From the NCBI GenBank assembly GCA_964435165.1, contig CAYSXY010000012.1, forward strand, positions 1 through 50,365: a stretch of DNA of 50,365 nucleotides, read 5' to 3'. The notes beneath the pieces are model-generated. The model did not search any database. It had not been told where the DNA came from and saw only the letters and a list, made by a program, of their open reading frames with translations. Every line of letters begins with the position of its first letter. The first letter of the stretch is position 1. Positions 41,317 through 50,332 of the stretch are shown piece by piece. The stretch comes from CAYSXY01 sp964435165. Its GTDB lineage: Bacteria > Pseudomonadota > Alphaproteobacteria > Rickettsiales > RI-342. The translations under genes were made by a program, and so were the position numbers.

Positions 41317-42495
41317 ATGTCCGCAAATGATGTTGTGATTGTTGGTGCCAAGCGCACCGCGATTGGTACGTTTCTCGGAGCATTTAGCAAAACCCCGGCC
41401 CATCTGTTGGGTGAGACGGTGATTCGGGCGTTGATAGAAGATACCGGTATTGCGGGTAAAGATGTATCGGAAGTGATCATCGGGCAAATTCTGACGGCCG
41501 GTATGGGCCAGAATCCGGCCCGCCAGGCATCGGTCAATGCCGGACTTCCCGTTGATGTGCCGGCATGGGGTGTCAATCAGCTGTGTGCATCGGGCTTACG
41601 CGCTGTGGCACTGGGTATGCAGGCGATTGCCAATGGCGATAGCGCGATTGTGATTGCCGGTGGGCAGGAAAATATGACGATGGCACCGTTTACGGCCGAT
41701 GTGCGGCTTGGTATTCGGATGGGCAATGGCGAGCTGCGTGACTCGATGATTGCTGATGGCCTGACCGATGCGTTCAATCATTATCATATGGGCGTGACGG
41801 CAGAGAATATCGCCAAGCAATTTAAGATCAGTCGCGAAGATCAGGACGCATTTGCCGCACACTCGCAGCAAAAATGCGAAGCGGCAATGAAGGACGGCAA
41901 GTTTAAAGACGAGATTGTCCCGGTAGTGATCAAACATCGCAAAGGCGACATCACGGTGGATACAGACGAGCATCCGAAAGCGGGCGTGACGGCGGAAGGC
42001 CTTTCCGGAATGCGCCCGGCCTTTGATAAGGAAGGGACGGTTACGGCCGGTAGTGCATCCGGCATCAATGATGGTGCGGCCGCCGTTGTGCTGATGACAC
42101 GTGCCGAAGCCGAGAAGCGCGGGCTGAACATATTGGCGACGATTAAGGGGTGGGCACATGTCGGCGTCGAGCCAAAAATCATGGGGACCGGGCCCATTCC
42201 GGCTAGTCAGAAACTATTGAAGAAGGTTGGCTGGTCGACTGATGATCTTGACCTGATCGAAGCGAATGAGGCGTTTGCCGCGCAGGCTATTTGCGTGAAT
42301 CGTGAAATGGCATGGGATACCGATAAAGTGAATGTGAATGGTGGTGCGATTGCGCTGGGGCATCCCGTTGGTGCCTCTGGTGCACGGGTGTTGGTGACGC
42401 TTTTGCATGAGATGCAGCGCCGCGATGCGAAAAAAGGACTGGCGACGTTGTGTGCTGGGGGAGGGATGGGGATTGCCCTTTGCGTCGAACGATGA
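41317..42495 (+). CDS. phaA: Acetyl-CoA C-acetyltransferase (beta-ketothiolase)
   Basis: A 392-residue thiolase: VNQLCASGLRAVALG with the acyl-binding Cys, NEAFAAQAICVNRE, GGAIALGHPVGASGARV with catalytic His, and LATLCAGGGMGIALCVE with the second Cys. It condenses two acetyl-CoA to acetoacetyl-CoA for PHB. AAGGAG at 41303-41308 lies 8 bases before the ATG at 41317 and decides the start over an in-frame GTG at 41296. The synthase gene ends 86 bases upstream and phaB follows. Confidence 0.96.
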   Translation: MSANDVVIVGAKRTAIGTFLGAFSKTPAHLLGETVIRALIEDTGIAGKDVSEVIIGQILTAGMGQNPARQASVNAGLPVDVPAWGVNQLCASGLRAVALGMQAIANGDSAIVIAGGQENMTMAPFTADVRLGIRMGNGELRDSMIADGLTDAFNHYHMGVTAENIAKQFKISREDQDAFAAHSQQKCEAAMKDGKFKDEIVPVVIKHRKGDITVDTDEHPKAGVTAEGLSGMRPAFDKEGTVTAGSASGINDGAAAVVLMTRAEAEKRGLNILATIKGWAHVGVEPKIMGTGPIPASQKLLKKVGWSTDDLDLIEANEAFAAQAICVNREMAWDTDKVNVNGGAIALGHPVGASGARVLVTLLHEMQRRDAKKGLATLCAGGGMGIALCVER

Positions 42496-42498
42496 TTA

Positions 42499-42618
42499 GC
42501 GCATTTTCATTTTGCCGTATGCGGCGTTATCCTGCGGGCTTGCCGTGCTCACCTACTGCTGTGTAGGCTCCGCGCGGCTCACCTTGGATGCCTTGCATAC
42601 AACAAAAGCAAAACGCGC
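42499..42618. repeat. 120-bp imperfect palindrome between phaA and phaB
   Basis: Outer arms 42499-42522 and 42595-42618 match at 19 of 24 positions as an inverted repeat. The interior continues imperfectly to an apical stem CCTAC (42552-42556) / GTAGG (42563-42567) with loop TGCTGT. It starts 4 bases after the phaA stop. It looks like an intergenic palindromic element or structured RNA; there is no T-run at the end. Confidence 0.6.
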
Positions 42619-42681
42619 TCATCGATCATAACCACGATAGAATTTAACAAACTAAGAGAATCAATAGTCAGGAGATAGATT

Positions 42682-43407
42682 ATGGCACGGATAGCATTAG
42701 TGACGGGTGGAACGCGTGGCATTGGTGCGGCCATTGCGCTGGCCTTGAAAGAGGCAGGGTTTAAGGTGGCGGCGAATTATGCCTCCAATGTGGAAGCTGC
42801 TGAGAAATTCAGCAAAGATAACAAGATTCCCGTCTTTAAGTGGGATGTGGCAGATTATGAGTCCTGCAGCAATGGGGTTGAGCGTGTGGAAAAAGAGTTG
42901 GGTGGCACGGTCGAAGTGCTGGTCAACAATGCCGGGATTACGCGAGATGCACCGCTACATAAAATGTCGCCGGAGCAATGGGGGACAGTGGTACAAACTA
43001 ACCTTACCTCCTGCTTCAACATGTCGCGGGTGGTGATTGACACTATGCGGGCCAAAAAATTCGGCCGGATTGTGAATATCAGTTCCGTCAACGGCCAGCT
43101 TGGCCAATTTGGTCAGAGCAACTACGCCGCTGCAAAAGCCGGGATGATGGGCTTTAGCAAATCATTGGCACGTGAGACAGCAACCAAAGGCATTACTGTG
43201 AATATTGTCGCGCCCGGTTATACGGATACCGAGATGGTGCGAGCCGTTAAACCTGAGATTTTGGACGGTATTGTCAAAGGCATTCCCACGCAGCGTTTAT
43301 GTAGCGCAGAAGAGATTGCACGCGCCGTGGTATTTCTCTCGGGTGATGAGGCTGGCTATATCACCGGTGAGACACTCAATGTGAATGGCGGTATTTATAT
43401 GCCATAA
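42682..43407 (+). CDS. phaB: Acetoacetyl-CoA reductase
   Basis: A 241-residue short-chain dehydrogenase: TGGTRGIGAAIAL (NADPH glycine motif), NNAG near residue 89, catalytic Ser in VNISSVNGQLGQFGQSNYAAAKAG with Tyr and Lys as YxxxK, and PGYTDTEMV typical of PhaB/FabG. The length and the neighbourhood favour PhaB over FabG. It makes (R)-3-hydroxybutyryl-CoA, the monomer for PhaC. CAGGAG precedes the ATG. Confidence 0.95.
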   Translation: MARIALVTGGTRGIGAAIALALKEAGFKVAANYASNVEAAEKFSKDNKIPVFKWDVADYESCSNGVERVEKELGGTVEVLVNNAGITRDAPLHKMSPEQWGTVVQTNLTSCFNMSRVVIDTMRAKKFGRIVNISSVNGQLGQFGQSNYAAAKAGMMGFSKSLARETATKGITVNIVAPGYTDTEMVRAVKPEILDGIVKGIPTQRLCSAEEIARAVVFLSGDEAGYITGETLNVNGGIYMP

Positions 43408-43501
43408 CAGTGGCTTACGGTGTGTTTGAAAAAATACTGCTGTACAGGTAAGCCTCGCAGGCAGTATAGTTGTTTGCAGTAAGAACCATCGTCATCTCGC
43501 T

Positions 43502-44581
43502 ATGCGTATCCTTCATCTGATGTTCAGCCGCGTGAGAGGCGGGTTGGAACAGGCTTTCATCGATTATACCCATGCTTTGCAAAGCAGGGGGCATGAAGTG
43601 ATTGCGGTGTGTGACCCGGATGCCGCGATTTCAGGGTACTTAAATGATGTTGCCTGCCCGGTGGTGGCTCTGCGATGCCGTGGCATGTATGATTTTCACG
43701 CATTTCGTTGTTTGCGCCAACTCATCGACCATTACAAACCGGGCGCTGTGATTGCTCATAATGGTAAAGCAATGCATATGCTGGCCAAGGCAGCGGTAAA
43801 GCATGAGTTGTTGCGTATTGGTGTCAGCCATGCAGGTAAGGCCAAACGTTGCGAAGGGATGGATATACTCATCACCGTCAATCAGGCGATGCAATCGGCT
43901 TTTCGCACGGCAGGATATGACGTTCATCAATTATATATGATTCCGAATGTGCTGGCCGATGTACGCCCGGTGGAGCGTCCGCCCGTATTGAGAGATGGCG
44001 AGGTGCCCGTCATTGGGGCGATGGGTCGACTGACACCGGAAAAAGGCTGGAATGAGCTCTTGAATGCGCTGGAATTAATGCGTAGCCGCGGCAAACCTTT
44101 TGAATGCTGGATTGCGGGTGAAGGCCCGTTGCAAAAAGAGCTTCATGAGCGTGTGGCATTGCTTGGATTGAAGGATCATGTGCGCTTTCTGGGATGGGTT
44201 GGCGATAAAGCTGCCTTTTTCAGCCATATTGATGTGACGGTTCTGCCATCGCTGCATGAGAGTTTTGGTTTGGCGATACTCGAATCATGGCGCTATGGCG
44301 TGCCGGTGATTGCCACTGCTTGTGATGGCCCGACTGCGCTGATACAGCACGAGGATAATGGCTTGTTAGTGCGCCCGGGTGATGCAGAAGCGTTGGCACG
44401 CGCTCTGACACAAGCTCAGATGGAGCCGAATAAAATGCGTGCGATTGGCCTGAATGGTCAGCAATGCGTCGTTGACTATAATATGGATCGGTTGGCCGAT
44501 CAGTTGGATCAGCTATTGACGAGTGCCGAAAAGCACACTCACGCCGAGATGGCAGGTCAGGTAACGGCGCTTCAGGATTAA
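43502..44581 (+). CDS. Family 4 glycosyltransferase
   Basis: A 359-residue GT-B fold glycosyltransferase: MRILHLMFSRVRGGLEQAFIDYTHAL at the start, GAMGRLTPEKGWNELLNAL in the middle, and LPSLHESFGLAILESWRYGVPVIAT, the E-x7-E donor-binding motif. It is related to lipopolysaccharide and capsule glycosyltransferases; substrate unknown. It stands alone, 94 bases after phaB, and its stop overlaps the convergent PAS-GGDEF-EAL gene by 4 bases. Confidence 0.9.
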   Translation: MRILHLMFSRVRGGLEQAFIDYTHALQSRGHEVIAVCDPDAAISGYLNDVACPVVALRCRGMYDFHAFRCLRQLIDHYKPGAVIAHNGKAMHMLAKAAVKHELLRIGVSHAGKAKRCEGMDILITVNQAMQSAFRTAGYDVHQLYMIPNVLADVRPVERPPVLRDGEVPVIGAMGRLTPEKGWNELLNALELMRSRGKPFECWIAGEGPLQKELHERVALLGLKDHVRFLGWVGDKAAFFSHIDVTVLPSLHESFGLAILESWRYGVPVIATACDGPTALIQHEDNGLLVRPGDAEALARALTQAQMEPNKMRAIGLNGQQCVVDYNMDRLADQLDQLLTSAEKHTHAEMAGQVTALQD

Positions 44582-46278
44582 AGCATTTTTTTCATGGTGT
44601 CATCGGCAGCGTACGCGCCATTATCCAGCCATACCCGATAATTCATCGGTTTGCCGAAATAGTAGCCCTGCATATAATGAACGCCAAGATCCATCAGAAT
44701 TTTCGCACTTTCTCCGGTTTCTACACATTCTGCGACTGCTTCCAGGCCAAAGCCGTGAATGAAATCGAGCAGGGTTTTGACAAAGAATTTGTTGTCGGCA
44801 TTGGCCTCCAAATCACGAATAAAGGTGCCGTCGATTTTGATCAGGTCGCAGGATAGTGCTTTCAACTGGCGAAAGGATGTATAGCCGGTACCAAAATCAT
44901 CCAGGGCAACGCGGCAGCCCAAGGCCTGAATGGCGGCGACGAAATACGCGGCATCTTTCAAATCTCTCTGTGCTGCCGTTTCGGTGATTTCTACCATCAG
45001 ACGGGGAGCGATTTCCGGCGTTGCTTCCAGCACCCGAATGAAGGTATCTAGCCAGTCCATATCGTTGGTGGTCAGATTGGAAATATTGAAGGCCAGATGG
45101 ACTTCCGGATGGCGAAGCAAGTCTTCGACAACCATTTCCAACACCATTTGATCGATAATATCGATCAATCCCATGCGTTCGGCTACCGGAATCAAGGCGC
45201 CGGCCGAGGTCAGGCTGCCATCATCCCCCACCAGTCGCAGCAGGCATTCATAATGCGAGATTTCACCGTTCGAGGCATTGATGATTGGTTGATAGGCAAG
45301 GCGGAGGCGATCATCGAAAATAGCGTCATGGAGATAATTCGCCATTTCCATCTGTTGCAGTGAATCTTCAGAGGATTCACCGCGTCGGCCATCAGGATAA
45401 TATCCAATTCGATCGTGATTGCCGCGCAGATTGATGTAGCCGCTGTCAATAATATCGGTTGCCGATAGAGGCTGTTCGCTCTCATGCTCACATTCGGCGA
45501 AAGCAATACAGCTTGTACTTGCAACAATATGCAATGGTGTATTGGAGCGTTCCCGGCCAAACCGTTTAAGCATATTGAGCAATTTTCGGTTGAGTTCAAT
45601 CAGTGACTCTTTGGTGATATCCGGGCAAATCACGGCAAATTGATCGCGCTGAATGCGGTAGAGTTGATTTTGCGGGCCCATTTCCTCGCGGATAGCCGCA
45701 CAGGCATCATTGAGGATCATTTCGGCTTTATCATGCCCATAGCCACTGACGATCATCGCCAGGTTATCAATGGAGACAATAATGAGCGCGCCGGTTTCGT
45801 CTCCACGCTGCGTGGCCGTGTCGAGTGCCGTATCCAGTGACTGCACGAATAAGGCCGGGTAGCGGTAGATTTCAGGGTTGCTATCGTCACTGCTGTGAGC
45901 AGATTCACCTGCCTGGATCATACCGACCAGCTGGATGACCTGTCCATGATCATCATGCACTTGCTGACCGGATTCAGACACATTCAACACATCGCCATGC
46001 GGCAATTCCAGATGGTAGTCCATATGGTAGCGTCGAGAGTCTCCGCGCGACTGCCGTATTCGCTCTTCATGCAGGCCTGTGCGCAGCCGATCGGGAATTA
46101 AGGCCGTAAAACCGTCAACGGTGCTGATATCATGCCCGTTAATGTGCAGTACGTCGGAGGTGTTACGCGACCATGTTAGCGTATTATTTGCCAAATCCCA
46201 TTCATAGAAAGCAACTCCCGTACTGGTGAGTACGTGTTGCAGCCAGAGGTTTTGTTCCTGATCAGCGTTAGATGCCAT
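44578..46278 (-). CDS. PAS-GGDEF-EAL protein, probable c-di-GMP phosphodiesterase
   Basis: A 566-residue protein: PAS-like domain (about 15-130), a GGDEF domain (about 150-290) whose catalytic motif is replaced by QRDQF, so no cyclase activity is expected, and an EAL domain (about 310-560). EAL has ECLLRL (Glu kept), NIS, EITE, DDFGTGYTSF, KIDG, AECVET and QGYYFGKP, so all metal and substrate residues appear present. It probably lowers cyclic di-GMP and favours motility over sessile growth. No signal peptide or membrane helix is seen. Confidence 0.93.
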   Translation of the reverse strand: MASNADQEQNLWLQHVLTSTGVAFYEWDLANNTLTWSRNTSDVLHINGHDISTVDGFTALIPDRLRTGLHEERIRQSRGDSRRYHMDYHLELPHGDVLNVSESGQQVHDDHGQVIQLVGMIQAGESAHSSDDSNPEIYRYPALFVQSLDTALDTATQRGDETGALIIVSIDNLAMIVSGYGHDKAEMILNDACAAIREEMGPQNQLYRIQRDQFAVICPDITKESLIELNRKLLNMLKRFGRERSNTPLHIVASTSCIAFAECEHESEQPLSATDIIDSGYINLRGNHDRIGYYPDGRRGESSEDSLQQMEMANYLHDAIFDDRLRLAYQPIINASNGEISHYECLLRLVGDDGSLTSAGALIPVAERMGLIDIIDQMVLEMVVEDLLRHPEVHLAFNISNLTTNDMDWLDTFIRVLEATPEIAPRLMVEITETAAQRDLKDAAYFVAAIQALGCRVALDDFGTGYTSFRQLKALSCDLIKIDGTFIRDLEANADNKFFVKTLLDFIHGFGLEAVAECVETGESAKILMDLGVHYMQGYYFGKPMNYRVWLDNGAYAADDTMKKML

Positions 46279-46416
46279 GCTGATGCTTCTTTTCTGTCAT
46301 TGTTAATGGTGCGTGTGGTAGCGCAGCCATGTATTGTCTTTTGCACTTTCACACCATAGCATTAGAATGGTTAATGAAGTTCTTATATCCTGCCGTCTGA
46401 CCCCGTTTTTTTAGGG

Positions 46417-47307
46417 TTACATCATATGCTTGCTGACCGCAGCGACGATCAGTGCAGACCAGATCATCAGCCCAACCCAGCGCTGCGCCTTAAAAAAATG
46501 CATTGCGCATGTGGCCTGGTCGAGATTGGTTCGCCAAAGCAACCCCAGATTGTATGCCATGCTGGCAAGCGCAACAGCATAAAACGGCCAGTGGAGCTCA
46601 GCGACGGCACCCGCAATAATGATAAGGGCGGCCATGTGGAGTAGCCACAGGCTGACAACGGGCTGTGTATATCGGCCAAGTTTTCGTGCCGTGGATTTGA
46701 CGCCGATTAACGCATCATCCTGTTTATCCTGATGCGCATAAACGGTATCGTAACTCAATGTCCAGAAAATGGCGGATAAGTAGAAGAGCCAGCAGGCTGG
46801 GCTGGTGGTTTGCGTGACGGCTGCATAACCAATCGGTATGCCGAGATTGAAGGTGATGCCGAGAAAAAGCTGTGGCCACCAGGTGAGGCGTTTCATCAGT
46901 GGATAGAGGATAATCAGTGGCAGGCTGGCGACGCCTAGCAGAATACTAACCCGCGGCAGTTGTAGTAATATCAGTAAGCCGCAGGCCAGCAGCGCCGCTA
47001 ACAAGATAAACGCCTGTCTTGCGGAGAGGCGATGATCGGCTAATGGGCGCGTGGCCGTGCGTGCGACATGACGGTCGATGTCACGATCCCACCAATCATT
47101 GATAACACAGCCGGCGCTGCGCATGACGATTGCTCCGACGAGGAAAAGCAGCATCAGGTCCCATCGGAGCCAGCCACCCGGTGCCAGTGTGATTCCCCAT
47201 AAGGATGGCAGGAGCAGCAGCCAGATACCTGTGGGTTGATGCAGACGCATCAGTTCCAGATACGGTTTCCATGATGCAGGTGCGAGGTGCAAGGCAGTGC
47301 TGGTCAT
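46417..47307 (-). CDS. ubiA: 4-hydroxybenzoate polyprenyltransferase
   Basis: A 296-residue UbiA-family membrane prenyltransferase with about eight to nine helices. The two Asp-rich motifs are CVINDWWDRDIDRHVARTATRPL (N-D-x3-D-x3-D type) and YDTVYAHQDKQDDALIGVKST. It attaches the polyprenyl tail to 4-hydroxybenzoate, the second step of ubiquinone synthesis. The length matches the family. It is divergent from rsmE with 102 bases between. Confidence 0.95.
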   Translation of the reverse strand: MTSTALHLAPASWKPYLELMRLHQPTGIWLLLLPSLWGITLAPGGWLRWDLMLLFLVGAIVMRSAGCVINDWWDRDIDRHVARTATRPLADHRLSARQAFILLAALLACGLLILLQLPRVSILLGVASLPLIILYPLMKRLTWWPQLFLGITFNLGIPIGYAAVTQTTSPACWLFYLSAIFWTLSYDTVYAHQDKQDDALIGVKSTARKLGRYTQPVVSLWLLHMAALIIIAGAVAELHWPFYAVALASMAYNLGLLWRTNLDQATCAMHFFKAQRWVGLMIWSALIVAAVSKHMM

Positions 47308-47409
47308 TGGCTGTTTTTAGCGATATTACGTGTCTTTTATTGCGATACTTCCCGCAAGGGCAGAACGCAAGTTTCTTTGTATGGCCTGGCTTTCTGAATC
47401 CGTATCGTT

Positions 47410-48189
47410 ATGAGTTCTTCTTCCCCGCGTACCCGGCTCTTTGTGTCTGATGCACTGGCTGAGGGGGTATCATTGGTGATTACTGGAAAACGTGCACATT
47501 ACCTGTTGCAGGTGATGCGGTTAAAGCCGCAAGATGCCATTGCGTTATTCAATGGCGTAGATGGTGAATGGCGCGCGGAGATTGCCAAGGTGAGTCGTCG
47601 GGAAGTGACGGTTCGCTGCGATGTTCGATTGCGTAAACAAACCGGGGAACCTCCGCTGACACTGTGTTTTGCTCCGATTAAGTTTGGGCGTATCGATTAT
47701 CTGGCGCAAAAAGCGACCGAGTTGGGGGTGACATGCCTGCAGCCGGTCATGACAGAGCGCACGATAGTGACGCGGATTAACCAGGAGCGGCTGCGCGCTA
47801 ATGCCATTGAGGCAGCAGAGCAGTCGGAGCGATTAACCGTGCCGGAAGTCTGTGAGCCACTGGCATTGCCAGCATTGTTAGCGACGCAACGAGATGATAT
47901 GTCATTGCTGCATGCTGATGAGACAGGCTCTGGGATGTCACTCCTAAATTGGGCGAAAGACGATCATCTGAACCGCGGCACATTGGCATTGTTGATAGGC
48001 CCCGAAGGAGGATTCTCAAAGGAGGAACGGGCCATGATTGCGCGTTGTCAGGCCGCGGTTGGGGTTGGATTGGGCCCACGGGTGCTTCGTGCGGATACAG
48101 CTGCTATTGCAGCGCTAGCGGCGATGCAATGTTTGCGCGGCGATTGGGATGCTGCGCCGTCTTTTAATCATAATATTAGGCCCTATTGA
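47410..48189 (+). CDS. rsmE: 16S rRNA m3U1498 methyltransferase
   Basis: A 259-residue SPOUT methyltransferase of RsmE type: PUA-like N-terminal domain (GKRAHYLLQVMRLKPQDAIALFNGVDGEW) and the knotted C-terminal domain with LLIGPEGGFSKEE and LGPRVLRADTAAIAALAAMQ. It methylates U1498 in the 30S decoding centre. The last codons (IRPY) and stop lie inside the left terminal repeat of the 48177-48450 element, so the natural C-terminus may have been altered there. Confidence 0.95.
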   Translation: MSSSSPRTRLFVSDALAEGVSLVITGKRAHYLLQVMRLKPQDAIALFNGVDGEWRAEIAKVSRREVTVRCDVRLRKQTGEPPLTLCFAPIKFGRIDYLAQKATELGVTCLQPVMTERTIVTRINQERLRANAIEAAEQSERLTVPEVCEPLALPALLATQRDDMSLLHADETGSGMSLLNWAKDDHLNRGTLALLIGPEGGFSKEERAMIARCQAAVGVGLGPRVLRADTAAIAALAAMQCLRGDWDAAPSFNHNIRPY

Positions 48190-48450
48190 GGAATAATTTA
48201 AGGATTTTGCCATGAGACTGATATTGGTGAGAAACATCGAGCATATTGATGGTGATGTGGTTCATCATCAGAACATATTTTCTGCCGTTCATCGACAAGA
48301 TCAGCCATGGCCTTGCAGGTTGTGGCAAAGATTTCCCCTCGCTGCGTTAACGCGCTTGAAAAATGAACCACATTTCCCTTCGCACGTTGCCTTGCGAGAT
48401 GAACATCTTTGCTCACAACAAAATATTAAATTATTCCTCAATAGGGCCTA
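48177..48450. mobile_element. MITE-like element with 25-bp perfect terminal inverted repeats
   Basis: The left repeat 48177-48201 begins TAGGCCCTATTGAGG and is the exact reverse complement of 48426-48450. The 274-bp body has no transposase. TAATAT flanks the left end directly (48171-48176) and recurs 2 bases beyond the right end (48453-48458), possibly an imperfect target duplication. The element includes the rsmE stop and ends 6 bases before the gshA ATG, so it supplies most of the gshA leader. Non-autonomous IS derivative (MITE) is the likeliest reading; a very long regulatory stem is the alternative. Confidence 0.7.
48198..48416 (-). CDS. Doubtful 72-residue frame inside the MITE-like element
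   Basis: GTG at 48416 opens a 72-residue frame whose first two thirds look protein-like (DVHLARQRAKGNVVHFSS..RGEIFATTCKAMADLVDERQK) and whose last third is His/Cys/Pro-rich. GAGGAA from the right terminal repeat is more than 20 bases upstream, too far for a normal ribosome-binding site. It may be a remnant of a gene once carried by the element. No family is recognised. Confidence 0.25.
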   Translation of the reverse strand: MSKDVHLARQRAKGNVVHFSSALTQRGEIFATTCKAMADLVDERQKICSDDEPHHHQYARCFSPISVSWQNP

Positions 48451-48456
48451 GGTAAT

Positions 48457-49692
48457 ATGATGAGTCAGTGTATTGAATTGCTGGCGGCGCTGGCGAAGGA
48501 GCAGGCCGATGCTATAGAAGCCTGGTTTGCGGCTCAGTGGGCTGAAACAGAGCCGTTTTTCTATAGTTCGGTCGATTTGCGACGCGCGGCCTATAAATTA
48601 GCGCCGGTGGATACGAACCTCTTTCCTGCCGGGTTTAATAATCTGTCTGAGAGCGCGATACGCCGTGCCGTGCATGCTGCCGAGCGGACGATTGAGCCCG
48701 GCATGCGCGTGCTGGTGGTGCCCGAAGCGCATACCCGTAACCTGAAATACCTGGATTCGCTGCATGTGCTGGTGGAGATATTGCGTGCAGCGGGGGCCGA
48801 GGTGGTGCTTGGCAGCCCGGATTCGTCACTGGATGAGGTGATGGAACTGACGACGGCTTCCGGTCATGACATTCTGGTACATCCGTTGCGGCGTGACGGG
48901 AACCGTATCACGACGCGCGACGGGTTTGAGCCTGACATGGTGTTGATCAACAATGATATGAGTGATGGTCGGCTTGATGTGCTGGACGGTGTGGAGCAGC
49001 GTATTATGCCGCCATTAGGCATGGGGTGGTATCGGCGGCGTAAGTCAGCGCATTTTGCAAGTTTTCGGCGGGTGGCAACCGCTTTTTCTGAGGCCTTTGG
49101 CGTGGATGATCCCTGGTTGATTGCCACGGAATTTCACCATTGTGGTGTGGTGAATTTTATGGAGATGAAAGGGCTGGAATGTGTCGCGCTCGGCGTGGAG
49201 AAAGTGTTGGATCGCCTCAAAGGCCATTACGCACGCCATGGGATTGAGGAGGAGCCGTTTGTCTTTATCAAGGCGGATAGCGGTACCTATGGCATGGGGA
49301 TTATGACGGTACGCTCCAGCGAGGAAGTGTTTGAGATGAACCGCAAGTTGAGGAAAAAAATGCATGCCATCAAAGGCGGGGTGGTGAATACGGATGTGGT
49401 GATTCAGGAGGGTGTGCCAACGGCCGATTATGTCAATGGCCAGACCGCCGAGCCCATGATCTATCTGGTGAATGGCGTGCCGGTGGGGGGCGCTTATCGC
49501 GTTCATGCCAGCCGTGATGCACGGGCGAATCTGAATGCAGTGGGAATGTCGTTCACATCGCTCTGTGATGAAGGCGAGAGTGTGCTTGCGCTGGATCAGA
49601 TGCAGGAACAAGGCCCGCACTGCGATTTACGGGTGCTGGGATTGGTGGCGCGGCTGGCCAGTCTGGCGGCTGTGCGTGAAGAGTATGAGTAA
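48457..49692 (+). CDS. gshA: Glutamate-cysteine ligase, Acidithiobacillus-type
   Basis: A 411-residue protein of the GshA family named for Thiobacillus ferrooxidans (about 400 residues), recognised by YSSVDLRRAAYKLAPVDTNLFPAGFNNL at the N-terminus, FVFIKADSGTYGMGIMTV in the ATP-grasp-like region and YLVNGVPVGGAYRVHA near the end. It makes gamma-glutamylcysteine for glutathione. This is not the plant-like class common in alphaproteobacteria. Its start is 6 bases after the MITE-like element, whose end provides the only SD-like AGG stretches. gshB is not in the window. Confidence 0.9.
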   Translation: MMSQCIELLAALAKEQADAIEAWFAAQWAETEPFFYSSVDLRRAAYKLAPVDTNLFPAGFNNLSESAIRRAVHAAERTIEPGMRVLVVPEAHTRNLKYLDSLHVLVEILRAAGAEVVLGSPDSSLDEVMELTTASGHDILVHPLRRDGNRITTRDGFEPDMVLINNDMSDGRLDVLDGVEQRIMPPLGMGWYRRRKSAHFASFRRVATAFSEAFGVDDPWLIATEFHHCGVVNFMEMKGLECVALGVEKVLDRLKGHYARHGIEEEPFVFIKADSGTYGMGIMTVRSSEEVFEMNRKLRKKMHAIKGGVVNTDVVIQEGVPTADYVNGQTAEPMIYLVNGVPVGGAYRVHASRDARANLNAVGMSFTSLCDEGESVLALDQMQEQGPHCDLRVLGLVARLASLAAVREEYE

Positions 49693-49699
49693 TTCTCTC

Positions 49700-50332
49700 T
49701 CAATCAAAACTATGAATAAAATCGTCGTAGCACAGGCCTTTGGCGTTCAAATCCTGCGTTAGCATTTTATAGGACAGTGCCAGCCCTTCCTTGGGGTCAA
49801 TAGCGTTATCTTCGGTTTTTTTAAGCAGGGCGTATAGCTCTTCTATTTTCGGCAGCACTTTGCGCACCGGGCAGCGGCGATAGGAAAGGTAGCCGACAAT
49901 TTCCTTGCGTGCGACATTGTAGGCGTCTTTACGCAGGTGAGAGGAGTAGCTTTCGCCAAAAAGTGGGCTGACCTGGGCGATGACCCAGTAATGGTCGCCA
50001 TTTTTGGCCATATTTTTGACATAGGTATAAATGTCTTCGCCGTTGCGAATACGATCCCACATGAGTTTGAAGAGGCAGCGCGGCATATCCGGGTGGCGGA
50101 TAATGCTGTGCGGCATGCCAATTAATTCGTGTTTCTTGTAGCCGGACATCTCGACAAAGAGATCATTGGTGTAGGTAATGATGCCTTTTGTATCTGTTTT
50201 GCTGACGATGATTTCATCTTTGCCGAAGGTGCGTTCAATACCGGTCGGTTGTGCTTTTTTCGGCAAGGGCGGTCGTTTGGATGATGGGACGGCAGCGCTG
50301 GCAGGGGTGCTAGAAGGGGTAGTCATCGTCAT
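49700..50332 (-). CDS. PAS-domain protein, Aer-like sensor without output domain
   Basis: A 210-residue protein. After a Ser/Pro/Lys-rich start, residues about 33-145 form a PAS domain of the Aer type: VSKTDTKGIITYTNDLFVEMSGYKKHELIGMPHSIIRHPDMPRCLFKLMWDRI and KNMAKNGDHYWVIAQVSPLF, which in Aer binds FAD. No HAMP, methyl-accepting or kinase domain follows; the last 50 residues are helical. It might sense redox state and act on a partner. Its ATG lies inside the 3' end of the upstream gene (23-base overlap), so the two are probably coupled. Confidence 0.88.
   Translation of the reverse strand: MTMTTPSSTPASAAVPSSKRPPLPKKAQPTGIERTFGKDEIIVSKTDTKGIITYTNDLFVEMSGYKKHELIGMPHSIIRHPDMPRCLFKLMWDRIRNGEDIYTYVKNMAKNGDHYWVIAQVSPLFGESYSSHLRKDAYNVARKEIVGYLSYRRCPVRKVLPKIEELYALLKKTEDNAIDPKEGLALSYKMLTQDLNAKGLCYDDFIHSFD

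Noticed and set aside
48212..48451. 79-residue plus-strand open frame in the MITE-like element
   Set aside because: It has no ribosome-binding site, ends inside the right terminal repeat and matches no family; composition does not look selected.
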